This document shows positions 17,797 through 26,100 of a DNA stretch of 39,776 nt, in pieces. The notes below the pieces were generated by a model, which made no database searches, had not been told where the DNA came from, and was given only the letters and a program-made list of their open reading frames with translations. Source of the stretch: Actinomycetes bacterium (GTDB taxonomy: Bacteria; Actinomycetota; Acidimicrobiia; Acidimicrobiales; RAAP-2); NCBI GenBank assembly GCA_021791145.1, contig JAJYXE010000038.1, positions 1 through 39,776 of the forward strand, given 5' to 3'. The translations under genes were made by a program, and so were the position numbers. Numbering within the stretch: the stretch's first letter is position 1; the number at the start of each line of letters is the position of its first letter.

Positions 17797-18794
17797 GCCG
17801 CATGCGCGCTGCGCTGGTGACCGCCCACGGCGGCCCGGAGAACCTCTCCTACGACTGGGCCGACGTGCCCGAGCCCCGAGCCGGGTGGCTCCGAGTCCGT
17901 GTGCTGGCCTGCGCGCTCAACATGCTCGACGTCTTCGTGCGCCGCGGCATGCCCGGCGTCCACATCGACCTGCCTCATGTCCCCGGCGGAGACGTCGTCG
18001 GCGTCGTCGACGCGCTCGGAGAGGGTGCCAGCGCGCCGCCTCTCGGGACCGTCGTCCTCTTGGACCCCTCGGTCAACCGCAAGGCGCTCGGAGAAGATCT
18101 CTGGGGAGGCCTCGCCGAGTTCACCGTCGCGCCCGCGCAGAACGCGATCCCGCTCCCTGCCGACGGCGAGGCGGCGGCCGTCCGCTACGCGGCCCTCCCG
18201 ATCGCCTACGGCACCGCGAGGCGCATGCTCTTCCAACGAGCCGCGCTCGCGGCGAACGAGACGGTGGTCGTGCTGGGCGCTGCGGGCGGCGTGGGCGTCG
18301 GCTGCATCCAGCTCGCGAAGGCGGCGGGGGCGCGGGTCATCGCCTGCTCGTCGTCGAAGGACAAGCTCGCGAAGCTCGGCGAGCTCGGCGCAGACGAGCT
18401 CGTCGACACCTCCGGTGGCGACTTCGGCTCGCAGGTGTGGGCGCTCACTGCCAAGGTCGGCGCGGACGTCGTGGTGGACTACCTCGGAAGGGACACCTGG
18501 CCGCAATCCGTACGCGCGCTGCGGCGGGGCGGCCGGCTCGTGACCTGCGGCGCGAGCAGCGGCTTCCTCGTCGAGACCGACCTGCGCTACGTGTGGACCA
18601 GAGAGCTCTCGATCCTCGGGTCGGACGGGTGGACCCGTGAGGACCTGGAGGAGCTCGTCCGCCAGGTGCACGCCGGCACCCTCGAGCCGGTGGTCCACGC
18701 CGTCTACCCCCTCTCCCAGGTCCGCGAGGCGTTGGCAGACGTGGAGGAGCGCCGTGCGATCGGCAAGGTGGTGGTGATCCCCGATGCGCGCTGA
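17793..18794 (+). CDS. Medium-chain dehydrogenase/reductase (quinone oxidoreductase-like)
   Basis: The 333-residue protein is an MDR-family NADPH-dependent reductase without the zinc ligands of alcohol dehydrogenases, as in quinone reductase/enoyl reductase-type members. The nucleotide-binding motif G-A-A-G-G-V-G lies mid-protein, after the V-P-G-G-D-V-V-G-V-V catalytic-domain signature. A C-terminal P-L-S-Q-V-R-E-A-L helix is typical. The ATG overlaps the acyl-CoA synthetase stop, and its own end overlaps the thioesterase start by 11 bp. In this setting reduction of an enoyl-CoA or unsaturated intermediate is plausible but unproven. Confidence 0.88.
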   Translation: MSRMRAALVTAHGGPENLSYDWADVPEPRAGWLRVRVLACALNMLDVFVRRGMPGVHIDLPHVPGGDVVGVVDALGEGASAPPLGTVVLLDPSVNRKALGEDLWGGLAEFTVAPAQNAIPLPADGEAAAVRYAALPIAYGTARRMLFQRAALAANETVVVLGAAGGVGVGCIQLAKAAGARVIACSSSKDKLAKLGELGADELVDTSGGDFGSQVWALTAKVGADVVVDYLGRDTWPQSVRALRRGGRLVTCGASSGFLVETDLRYVWTRELSILGSDGWTREDLEELVRQVHAGTLEPVVHAVYPLSQVREALADVEERRAIGKVVVIPDAR

Positions 18795-19176
18795 GGAGCT
18801 CCAGCACCTCCTCGACACCTCGGCGGTCCATCGGACCCTCGAGCTCCGGGCGCGTGCTGCCGAGGAGGGCGTGGTCCTCGACGCGACGCCGAGCGACGAG
18901 CACTCCATCGGCGGCGGCGTCGTGCACGGCGGCGTCGTCGCCACCATGCTCGACACCGCGGCGAGCTTCGCGCTGATCGAGGAGACCGGGACGGACTGGA
19001 GCACGATCGACCTGCGAGTCGACTACCTGCGCCCGGTGCCGATCGCCCGCCTCGAGGTCCGCGGTCGGGTCACCCAGGTGGGCAGCCGGTTCGGTCGCGC
19101 GAGGGCCGAGCTCGCCGACCCCCGCACCGGCAAGCTGCTGGCCGAGGCGGTCGGCACCTTCGCCAGGAACCGCTGA
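18784..19176 (+). CDS. Hotdog-fold thioesterase, PaaI/YbgC type
   Basis: At 130 residues this is a single hotdog domain. G-G-V-V-H-G-G-V-V-A-T-M-L-D-T-A holds the H-G-G loop and the conserved acidic residue of PaaI-type acyl-CoA thioesterases. The strand D-L-R-V-D-Y-L-R-P follows, and the end reads A-V-G-T-F-A-R. It would hydrolyse a small or aromatic acyl-CoA. The ATG lies inside the 3' end of the reductase gene, giving tight coupling. Together with the BAAT-family hydrolase this makes two thioester hydrolases in one unit with a CoA ligase. Confidence 0.9.
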   Translation: MRAEELQHLLDTSAVHRTLELRARAAEEGVVLDATPSDEHSIGGGVVHGGVVATMLDTAASFALIEETGTDWSTIDLRVDYLRPVPIARLEVRGRVTQVGSRFGRARAELADPRTGKLLAEAVGTFARNR

Positions 19177-19184
19177 AGCCCCGC

Positions 19185-19817
19185 GTGCACGCGACCGTCG
19201 ACCACCTTCTCTACGGGTGCTCGGAGCTCGAGCTCGGCACCGACGAGATCGAGCGGCTCACCGGGGTGCGCCCCCGCTACGGCGGCCAGCACCTCGGCCT
19301 CGGCACCCACAACGCGCTCCTCTCGCTCGGCGAGAGGACCTACCTCGAGGTGATCGCCCCGGATCCCTCCCAGCTCGACGCCTCACCGCCTCCCTACGGC
19401 ATCGCCTCGTTGCGCGCGCCCGCCCTTCGGGCATGGGCGGCGGCGCCCGACCGGATCGAGGCCGCGGTGCGCGACGCGCGTGCCGCCGGGGCCGCATACA
19501 CGGAGGTCACCACCCACACCCGGCGCGCCCCCGGCGGCGAGGAGGTGCGCTGGCGGATGTCGACGCTTCCCGACGAAGGAGACAGGCTTGCGATCCTTCC
19601 GTTCCTCATCGACTGGGGCGCGACCATCCACCCCGCCGAACGCGCCCCGAAGGGCGTCCGCCTCGTGCGGTTCCACGTCTTGTCGCCCGAGCCTGCGCTG
19701 CTCCAGCGCACGCTCGGCGCGATCGGCGCCGACGTCGCGGTCTTGGCTTCCGAGACGCCGGGCCTCGAGGCCCTCCTCGTCGGCCCCTCCGGACGCGAGG
19801 CGCTCCTCAGGTCCTGA
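19185..19817 (+). CDS. Glyoxalase-like (VOC superfamily) protein
   Basis: The 210-residue product begins V-D-H-L-L-Y-G, the metal-binding-strand opening of glyoxalase-like domain proteins (Glyoxalase_3 type). It continues with G-T-H-N-A-L-L-S-L-G-E-R-T-Y-L-E-V-I-A-P-D-P, very typical of the family. The second half has L-P-F-L-I-D-W-G. Members are metal-dependent isomerases, lyases or dioxygenase-like proteins; the reaction here is unknown. The GTG start lies 8 bp after the thioesterase stop, so it belongs to the same operon. Confidence 0.85.
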   Translation: MHATVDHLLYGCSELELGTDEIERLTGVRPRYGGQHLGLGTHNALLSLGERTYLEVIAPDPSQLDASPPPYGIASLRAPALRAWAAAPDRIEAAVRDARAAGAAYTEVTTHTRRAPGGEEVRWRMSTLPDEGDRLAILPFLIDWGATIHPAERAPKGVRLVRFHVLSPEPALLQRTLGAIGADVAVLASETPGLEALLVGPSGREALLRS

Positions 19818-19925
19818 CGTGCCGGCAGAGGCACTGGCCGACTGCGGGCCTCACGACGCGTGCTTTTGAAGAAGAGCGCGTCAGTGGAAGAGAATGCAGG
19901 GGAACAGGGAAGGAGAACGAAGGAC

Positions 19926-21815
19926 ATGTCCGCTCCGAAGCATGCGGCACACCGCGTCGGCTGCGCGCTCGCAGCAGCGGCGATCGCGGCGATCGGCTGC
20001 GTCGTGACCGGCCCCACCCAGAGCGGGGCCGCGACGACACACACAGTCGTCACGTGGGCAGAGCCGCCGCAGACCACCCCGAACTACATCCTGCCGTTCT
20101 ACGGCGGCGCAGTGGACACGATCATGAACCTCTACGACTTCCAGAGCCTCATGTTCCGTCCGCTGTACTACTTCGGCGGCAAGACACTGACCGAGAAGCT
20201 GAACCCGACACTGTCGCTCGCCCAGCCGCCCGTCTACTCCGACCACGACACGCGCGTGACCGTGAGGCTGAAGAGCTACCGCTGGTCGGACGGCGCCAAG
20301 CTCGACGCCGAGAACGTCCTCTTCTGGTTCAACATGCTGCACGCCGAGAAGACAGGCTATGGGAACTACGTCCCGGGCGGACTTTCGATCCCGACAACGA
20401 TCAAATCGATCACAGTGAAGACACCCTCGACCCTCGTCTTCACGCTGACCCGGCAGGTCAACCCGAACTGGTTCACCAACGACCAGCTGTGGGAGCCGGT
20501 GCCGATGCCGCTCGCCTGGACAAAGACCTCCACGTCGGCCCGGGCGGGATCGGGTGGCTGCGCCGCGGCGCCGTTCGGCACCGCCGACGCGAAGTGCGCC
20601 GCGGTCTACAGCTTCCTCTCCAAGCAGGCCGGGTTCGACCCGACAAAGCCCTCCGCGACGAACGACGCCTTGCCGACCTACGCCACGAACCCCCTGTGGC
20701 AGGTGGTCGACGGCCCCTTCCACCTCACGTCGTTCACGCCGACAGGCGACGTGACGATGGAGCCGAACCGGTCCTACTCGGGACCGAACAAGCCCACGTT
20801 CAAGAAGTTCGTGGAGAAGCCCTTCACGACAAGCGAAGCAGAGTTCAACGCGTTGGCCACCGGGCAGATCGACGTGGGCTACCTGCCGGCCGAGGACGTC
20901 ACCTCTCCCACCAGCACACCGCTCGTAGGAGGGAAGAACAACCCGCGGATCGCGGCGACATTCGACATCGTCCCGCTGAACGGCTTTCGGATCAGCTTCA
21001 TCCCCTACAACTTCAAGTCGACCGGGGACGGGGGTGAGGCCGGCAAGATCTTCTCCGAGCTGTACTTCCGCCAGGCGATGCAACGCCTCGTCGATCAGCC
21101 GCTCTACGTGAGAACGGTCGCCAAGGGCTACGCGGTGCCCGACTACGGGCCGGTCCCGATCCTGCCGCCGAACCCCTACGCGAGCAAGCTGGAGAAGTCG
21201 AACCCCTACCCCTACAGCCCGGCGAAGGCCGTCGAGCTCCTGCGCTCCCACGGCTGGAAGGTCGTCCCCGGCGGCATCGACACGTGCGTCAAGCCCGGCA
21301 CCGGCTCCCACCACTGCGGCGCGGGCATCAAGAAGAGGACCAAGCTTGCGCTCGACGTCGTCTACGCCGGGGGCACACCGGAGCTCAAGGCCGTCATGGA
21401 CGCAGAGCAAGCCAGCTGGTCGACGGCGGGCATCCACGTGTCGCTCAGCTCCGAGACCGTCGACTCGGTGCTCGGGACGGCCACGCCGTGCCCGAAGGGA
21501 TGCTCCTGGGAGATGGCCAACTGGGGCAACGGCTACGTCGACACAGGGTACCCGACCGAGCCGGTTCTCTTCTCTTCCGGAGCGTTCACGAACTTCGGGA
21601 GCTACTCGTCGCCGACCGCCGACAGGCTGATCAGGCAGACCCAGCTGTCCAACGTGAAGCTCACAACCTCCGAGAACTACCTTGCAAAGCAGCTCCCCGT
21701 GATGTGGCAGCCGAACTTCGCGACCTCGATCACCGAGATCCACAAGGGGCTGAAGGGCGTCACGCCGCAGAACCCGATCGGCACCATCACACCTGCGAGC
21801 TGGCACTGGTCGTAG
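19926..21815 (+). CDS. ABC transporter substrate-binding protein, peptide/nickel family (SBP2)
   Basis: The 629-residue protein is a paralogue of SBP1 (3066-4973, opposite strand). Shared segments include S-Y-S-G-P-N-K-P-T, F-V-E-K-P-F-T and L-L-R-S-H-G-W-K-V-V-P-G-G, followed by H-C-G-A-G-I-K. The ATG at 19926, preceded by a long purine tract with GGAAGGAG, is preferred to the GTG at 19860 because a signal peptide starts there. The signal has A-I-G-C at 22-25, a possible lipobox, while an A-x-A site follows soon after, so lipidation is ambiguous. No permease or ATPase adjoins. Threonine codon ACA occurs about 18 times by eye, far above the adjacent enzyme genes. It could serve the upstream acyl-CoA operon, but the ligand is unknown. 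Confidence 0.86.
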   Translation: MSAPKHAAHRVGCALAAAAIAAIGCVVTGPTQSGAATTHTVVTWAEPPQTTPNYILPFYGGAVDTIMNLYDFQSLMFRPLYYFGGKTLTEKLNPTLSLAQPPVYSDHDTRVTVRLKSYRWSDGAKLDAENVLFWFNMLHAEKTGYGNYVPGGLSIPTTIKSITVKTPSTLVFTLTRQVNPNWFTNDQLWEPVPMPLAWTKTSTSARAGSGGCAAAPFGTADAKCAAVYSFLSKQAGFDPTKPSATNDALPTYATNPLWQVVDGPFHLTSFTPTGDVTMEPNRSYSGPNKPTFKKFVEKPFTTSEAEFNALATGQIDVGYLPAEDVTSPTSTPLVGGKNNPRIAATFDIVPLNGFRISFIPYNFKSTGDGGEAGKIFSELYFRQAMQRLVDQPLYVRTVAKGYAVPDYGPVPILPPNPYASKLEKSNPYPYSPAKAVELLRSHGWKVVPGGIDTCVKPGTGSHHCGAGIKKRTKLALDVVYAGGTPELKAVMDAEQASWSTAGIHVSLSSETVDSVLGTATPCPKGCSWEMANWGNGYVDTGYPTEPVLFSSGAFTNFGSYSSPTADRLIRQTQLSNVKLTTSENYLAKQLPVMWQPNFATSITEIHKGLKGVTPQNPIGTITPASWHWS

Positions 21816-21837
21816 GCTCGTAGGCGCCCGACGAGAT

Positions 21838-21893
21838 CCGCGGCCGGGGCCTCCCAGCTGGCCGGCCGCGGCCTCTCAGCTGGCCGGCCGCGG
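21838..21893. terminator. GC-rich hairpin and 22-bp direct repeats downstream of SBP2
   Basis: CCGCGGCCGG (21838-21847) and its exact complement CCGGCCGCGG (21862-21871) form a 10-bp stem with a 14-nt loop, 23 bp after the SBP2 stop. The second arm lies in a 22-bp unit (21850-21871) that is directly repeated with one mismatch at 21872-21893, giving the first arm two possible partners. There is no T-tract. Termination or 3'-end protection of the SBP2 mRNA is likely. Confidence 0.5.
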
Positions 21894-22008
21894 CGGGGCC
21901 GGGGGGCCGCCTCGACGTCTCGGGCTCCCCTGGGTACGATCGGACCGGCCGCCCGCAGCGGTCTGCGGTTCCGCCTCGCGGTGGAGCGCGCCACTCGAAG
22001 GAGGAACG

Positions 22009-22398
22009 ATGGTCGGCGAGAAGGTGATGCACTTCCAGAGGAAGGGCACGGATCTTGCGCAGCTCCAGCAGAAGCTCTCCTCGTACCTCGAGTCCGACGG
22101 CTTCACCGTGCAGGCGTCCGCGCCGAGCGCTCAGGGCACGGTGCTCCAAGCGAAGAAGGGCGGGTTCCTGCGAGGCGTGGTGGACGCCGACCGTGCACTG
22201 TCGATCCTCTTGTCGGGCACGCCCGACGACTTCACCGTGCGGATCGGGATCGGCAAGTGGCTCGAGCACCTCGGGGTGATGGCGCTCGAGACGCTGCTCA
22301 TCTCGGATCTCTTTCTCGTCGTGGACGTCGCGGAGACCGCTTGGAACTTCGAGATCGAGGACAAGCTCGCGAAGCAGGTCGAGTCGCTCGTGGGGTGA
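22009..22398 (+). CDS. Small protein of unknown function (129 aa)
   Basis: I do not recognise a named family. The product is 129 residues and soluble-looking. An amphipathic N-terminal part (H-F-Q-R-K-G-T-D-L) is followed by F-T-V-Q and V-L-Q-A-K-K-G-G-F, then a segment with D-D-F-T-V-R-I-G-I-G-K-W-L-E and a hydrophobic stretch (L-L-I-S-D-L-F-L-V-V-D). It ends in a charged helix. High GC3 and a clear GAAGGAGGAACG ribosome site support a real gene. It stands alone between SBP2 and the convergent lyase gene. The layout resembles actinobacterial proteins with a beta-rich lipid- or membrane-associated domain, but this is only an impression. Confidence 0.75.
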   Translation: MVGEKVMHFQRKGTDLAQLQQKLSSYLESDGFTVQASAPSAQGTVLQAKKGGFLRGVVDADRALSILLSGTPDDFTVRIGIGKWLEHLGVMALETLLISDLFLVVDVAETAWNFEIEDKLAKQVESLVG

Positions 22399-22444
22399 GC
22401 ACAGTGCGCGCAGCCGCGCGACGACCGCCCCGAGATCCCGGAGC

Positions 22445-23392
22445 TCACGCGTGCATCGTCCCACGCGCCGGCGGGCGCGCGGGTCCCAGCGCCGCTGACG
22501 AGGCGGCCTCCATGTGGCGATCCAGCTGCCCGGAGAGCTCCTTCGGCATCGGGGTCCCCGGCGCCCGGACCAACGCCTCGCGCAGGAGCCCGCGGCGCCG
22601 GAGCGCCTCCTTGCGGATGCCGAGGCCGATGCCCGGCTGCTGCTCGAAGCAGACGAGCGGCAGGTACGGCAGCAGCGCCGCCCGCGCTGGCGCGAAGCCC
22701 CCTTCGCCGTAGGCGGCGACGCAGTCACGCAGCCCCTCGGGGAACGAGAACCCGGTCATCGCACCCGCGGCCCCGGCGGCCAGCTCGTCGAGCAGCCCGA
22801 CGCCGCCCAGACCGCCGAAGACCGGAACTTCGCGCAGCGCCATCGCCAGGTGCCCCACGGCGAGCGCCGTCGGCGGGGACTCGGCCTTCACCCCGGCGAC
22901 CCACGGCTCCCCTTTCAGCGCGTCGGCAAGGACTCGGGGGCCGACCGTGACGCCGCTGGCCTGCGGATAGTCCTGGACCACGACGGCCAGACCGGTGGCT
23001 TCGTGGAGGCGGCGGAAGTGCGTGCGAAGGCACCGCGCGTCGGCACAGCCCACCTGAGCCATCATCGCCACCACGCGGCCTTCGGCCGCAGCTGCGAGCG
23101 TGGCTGCCTCTTCGACGGCCGGTGCGGTCGCAAGCGCCGTGATCCCCACCACGAGAGGGAGCGCAGAGCTGTTCGCGACCACCTGGAGCACCCTGCGACG
23201 CTCGGCCATCGAGAGCCGCGCCGACTCGCCGAACACCCCGAGCACGGTGAGGCCGGCGACGCCGACGCGCTCGTAGAAGGACGCCAGCGTGACCAGGCTC
23301 TCCTCGTCGAGCTCGTCGTCTGGGCCCCTGAACGGGGTCGGCACGACGCTCCACACCCCGGGCTCGAGCGTCACCGACCGAACCGCGCTCAT
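22445..23392 (-). CDS. Dihydrodipicolinate synthase family aldolase/lyase (DapA-like)
   Basis: This 315-residue TIM-barrel protein belongs to the DapA/N-acetylneuraminate lyase family, which forms a Schiff base with 2-oxo acids. Tyr142 (Q-D-Y-P-Q) and Lys169 (G-V-K-A-E-S) match the catalytic pair, and P-T-P-F and G-V-F-G-E-S-A-R-L lie at the N-terminus. The altered surroundings of both residues (normally Y-N-x-P and G-x-K-D-x-S) show it is not housekeeping DapA; a catabolic 2-oxo-acid lyase or hydratase is more likely. Its ATG overlaps the CoA-transferase stop (ATGA, 23389-23392), making it the last gene of the minus-strand operon. Confidence 0.87.
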   Translation of the reverse strand: MSAVRSVTLEPGVWSVVPTPFRGPDDELDEESLVTLASFYERVGVAGLTVLGVFGESARLSMAERRRVLQVVANSSALPLVVGITALATAPAVEEAATLAAAAEGRVVAMMAQVGCADARCLRTHFRRLHEATGLAVVVQDYPQASGVTVGPRVLADALKGEPWVAGVKAESPPTALAVGHLAMALREVPVFGGLGGVGLLDELAAGAAGAMTGFSFPEGLRDCVAAYGEGGFAPARAALLPYLPLVCFEQQPGIGLGIRKEALRRRGLLREALVRAPGTPMPKELSGQLDRHMEAASSAALGPARPPARGTMHA

Positions 23393-24663
23393 CCGAGGGC
23401 CCCCGCCGCCCGCAGCCGCTCGAGGTCGCCCGGGGAGTAGCCGAGCGACTCCAGCACCTCTTCGGTGTGCTCGCCGAGCATGGGGGGAGGGGCAAAGACC
23501 CGGGCAGGCGTGCGCGCCATGTGGATCGGCGCGCTCAGGCAGCGCACTGTGCCCGCGACCGGGTGGCGCATCACGGTCACCATTCCATTGGCACGGGTGT
23601 GCTCGTGCGCGAGCGCCTCTGCGAGCGTAAGGACCGGGGCGCACAGAACGTCCTGGGCTTCGAGCCTCTCCACCCAGTATGCGCTGGACTCGCTCTCCAA
23701 CCGGGTCGCGAAGAGCGCCTGCAGCTCGGCGCGGTGGGCCACCTGCGCCTCGTGGGTGCAGAACCGTTCGTCGAGCGACAGGTCCGGGATCCCGAGCGCC
23801 TGGCAGATGTCCCTGAGCGGGTTCTCCTTGAAGGCGCCGACGATGCACACGGCGCCGTCTCGCGTCGGGAAGACGCCGCACAGCGGCATCCTCGCCCAGT
23901 TCACCTCCCATCCGCGGTTCATCTGCATGCACGCCTCCTGCATCTGGAGGTGGAGCATCGAGTCGAACATGGACACGTCGACGCGCTGGCCCTCGCCGTC
24001 CCGCTCCCGGGCGAGCAGGGCCAGCAGCACCCCTTGGACGAGGTGCATCCCGGTCGTGTAGTCGCAGAACGTCGTCGGGTAGACGCTGAGCGGCAGGTCG
24101 TCGCTCTGGCGCCGCCACATGAGGCCCGTGTAGGCCTGCGCGAGGACATCCTGGCCGCCTTTGTGCCGGAGCGGCCCGCGCTCGCCGAACCCGGTGCCCG
24201 AGACCCAGATGATCCTGGGGTTGAACGCGCGCACCGCCTCGTAGCCGAAGCCGAGACGGTCCATCACACCCTGGCGGAAGTTGCTCACCACGACATCCGC
24301 GCAGACGAGCAGGCGGCGCAGGACCTCCTTGCCGTCCTCGCTGCGGACGTCGACCGTGACGCTCTTCTTGTTGCGATTGATCGACAGGAACACCGGGTTG
24401 TCCAGCCCGTCGGGGTCCGGGATGGAGGTCCTGCTCAGGTCTCCGGCGCCCGGCCGCTCGACCTTGATCACCGTCGCGCCGAAATCACCGAGGATCTGCG
24501 TGCAACACGGGCCCATGTAGACCTGGGTCAGGTCCACGACGGTGACCCCGACCAACGGTCCTGGCGCGAAGGAGGCCGCGCCATCCGCGGGCTCCGGGCG
24601 CGGGTGCGCCTCATCGGGGTGCCCGGCGTCGTCGGTCTGCGAGCCCGAAGAGCGCGCGGTCAC
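23389..24663 (-). CDS. Class III CoA-transferase (CaiB/BaiF, formyl-CoA transferase family)
   Basis: The 424-residue protein is a family III CoA-transferase that moves CoA between carboxylic acids. It has V-D-L-T-Q-V-Y-M-G-P near the N-terminus, K-V-E-R-P-G-A-G-D, and N-R-N-K-K-S-V-T-V-D. The catalytic aspartate is Asp201 in F-C-D-Y-T-T-G, followed by G-E-G-Q-R-V-D-V-S. The GTG at 24663 overlaps the oxidoreductase stop (GTGA); it yields a 35-residue hydrophilic N-terminal extension before the conserved core. Substrate unknown. It lies between an FAD oxidoreductase and a DapA-like lyase, and an enoyl-CoA hydratase is divergent, suggesting breakdown of an unusual acid as its CoA ester. Confidence 0.92.
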   Translation of the reverse strand: MTARSSGSQTDDAGHPDEAHPRPEPADGAASFAPGPLVGVTVVDLTQVYMGPCCTQILGDFGATVIKVERPGAGDLSRTSIPDPDGLDNPVFLSINRNKKSVTVDVRSEDGKEVLRRLLVCADVVVSNFRQGVMDRLGFGYEAVRAFNPRIIWVSGTGFGERGPLRHKGGQDVLAQAYTGLMWRRQSDDLPLSVYPTTFCDYTTGMHLVQGVLLALLARERDGEGQRVDVSMFDSMLHLQMQEACMQMNRGWEVNWARMPLCGVFPTRDGAVCIVGAFKENPLRDICQALGIPDLSLDERFCTHEAQVAHRAELQALFATRLESESSAYWVERLEAQDVLCAPVLTLAEALAHEHTRANGMVTVMRHPVAGTVRCLSAPIHMARTPARVFAPPPMLGEHTEEVLESLGYSPGDLERLRAAGALG

Positions 24664-25994
24664 GCCAGTGGTCCTGCCACCTCGACGGTGGCGTTCGGCG
24701 CGGGGACGTCTCCTGGGTCTGCGCCCTGTTTGCGCATGCCCTCTTGGATCCGGCAAGCAGGCACCTCCCTCACGGGCACGCGCTCTTGGACGCTCAGCGC
24801 CGCAGCGATGCCGGCGGCCTGCCCCATCGCCATGCACGGCGGGATCTCCCTCGAGATCCGTTGCGCGTCGGGGGTCGCGGAGTAGTGGCGGCCTGCGACG
24901 AGCAGCTGATCGACCTCCTTGGGGAGAAGAGCACGATAGGGGGTGTAGTAGTCGCGCCCCCTGCACACTGCGTCGGGGAAGTGTCGGCAGCTCTGGACGT
25001 CGTCTTTGGTCACGACGTACTCGCCTTCGAGCAGCCTGGTCTGACGGACACCGATCTGCTCGGCGGTGTCCACGACGAAGCAGCGCTCGAAGCCGGGAAG
25101 CTCTGCGCGGGCCAGCTCGACAACCTCCGCGATGCGCGTGCGCGCCTCGCGGTCCGCAGCAGTCAAGGACGCCGGGTCCGTCCCGTCGTAGCCGGTCATG
25201 TGCGGGCAGTTGCACCAGACGATCCCTGGCAGCGGCGTCTTCAGCCACCATAGGTCCCAGGCGCCGCCGAGGAGGCGCTTGATCTTCCGGTCGACCCGAC
25301 GGGCCTCCTGCTCGTTCGCGAACCTGAACTCCTCGGCGGCCTCCGTGTCGACCCCCCCGAGCCGGAACACGAGGGTCACCATGTACCTGTCGTGCACGAA
25401 GGCCGCCCCTGCCCTGGACGCGACGTCGAGGTCGCCGGTGGCATCGACCACCACCTCACCGAGGAACGCCTGCCTTCCGGACTTGGTCTCGCAGACGACC
25501 CCCTTCGTGGCACCGTCCTCCACCAGGGGATCGGAGAACCAGCTGTGCAACCGGAGCTTCACCCCGCTCTCGTGCACGAGGTCAGAGGACACCCGCTTCC
25601 ACCCGTCAGGGTCGAAGGCGACCGCATAGCAGATCGGCTTGATCGGCTCGCGAGAGTGGAAGTCGAACAGCCCCCACCTGCTCCAGCGTCGCCACGTCTC
25701 CGGAGAGGACACACGGTCTTGCTCAGGGGGGTAGACGGCAAGCCCGAGGGCCTCGAGACGGTCGACGTACTCCTCCACGATCCCGGTGACGCTGATCTCC
25801 GACCCGTTGCACATGTCGTCCAGGACGAGCACCATCCCGCCTGACGCGAGCCCTCCGAGGGACCCGTAACGCTCGAGCAGGACGACGTCGGCACCCACCC
25901 GCGCGGCCGCGACCGCAGCGCTGACGCCTGCAGGTCCCCCTCCGACGACGACCACGTCGGACCGCCCGACCACCGGGGCGTCCGCGCCGGTCAC
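24660..25994 (-). CDS. FAD-dependent oxidoreductase (FAD_oxidored family)
   Basis: The 444-residue protein has an N-terminal Rossmann dinucleotide motif G-G-G-P-A-G (18-23). E-R-Y-G-S-L-G-G-L-A-S-G-G follows, then a mid-protein V-V-V-D-A-T-G-D-L-D-V and a C-terminal FAD segment D-Q-L-L-V-A-G-R-H. This is the pattern of the FAD-dependent oxidoreductases that include heterodisulfide-reductase-like flavoproteins. The substrate is unknown. A 7Fe ferredoxin gene lies just upstream in the same orientation and could be its electron partner. The start is GTG 25994, which overlaps the stop of an eight-codon reading frame (25991-26017) carrying a strong ribosome site, so translation may be coupled to that mini-ORF. 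Confidence 0.88.
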   Translation of the reverse strand: MTGADAPVVGRSDVVVVGGGPAGVSAAVAAARVGADVVLLERYGSLGGLASGGMVLVLDDMCNGSEISVTGIVEEYVDRLEALGLAVYPPEQDRVSSPETWRRWSRWGLFDFHSREPIKPICYAVAFDPDGWKRVSSDLVHESGVKLRLHSWFSDPLVEDGATKGVVCETKSGRQAFLGEVVVDATGDLDVASRAGAAFVHDRYMVTLVFRLGGVDTEAAEEFRFANEQEARRVDRKIKRLLGGAWDLWWLKTPLPGIVWCNCPHMTGYDGTDPASLTAADREARTRIAEVVELARAELPGFERCFVVDTAEQIGVRQTRLLEGEYVVTKDDVQSCRHFPDAVCRGRDYYTPYRALLPKEVDQLLVAGRHYSATPDAQRISREIPPCMAMGQAAGIAAALSVQERVPVREVPACRIQEGMRKQGADPGDVPAPNATVEVAGPLA

Positions 25995-26017
25995 GCCACG
26001 GCCTTCCTCGTCTGCAT
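25991..26017 (-). CDS. Possible 8-residue leader peptide coupled to the FAD oxidoreductase
   Basis: Directly upstream of the oxidoreductase start, an ATG preceded by GGGAGGAAGGG opens a frame of eight codons (M-Q-T-R-K-A-V-A). Its TGA overlaps the GTG of the next gene. The strong ribosome site belongs to this mini-frame rather than to the oxidoreductase GTG, which has only GAGGAAGG inside the mini-frame. A translational-coupling leader is one reading; simple reinitiation scaffolding is another. Confidence 0.35.
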   Translation of the reverse strand: MQTRKAVA

Positions 26018-26100
26018 CCCTTCCTCCCTTTCCCTTTCTCCCGAGCGCCGAGCAGGAGCGACCCTCCAGGTGCTCGAGGACGGCTCGGATCCGGGGCTGC

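Noticed and set aside
19881..21806. 641-codon minus-strand open frame
   Set aside because: It is the exact antisense of SBP2, which has a signal peptide, ribosome site and clear family motifs.
22445..23392. Housekeeping dapA of lysine biosynthesis
   Set aside because: The catalytic Tyr and Lys are kept but their surroundings differ from DapA, and the gene is coupled to a CoA-transferase rather than lysine genes.
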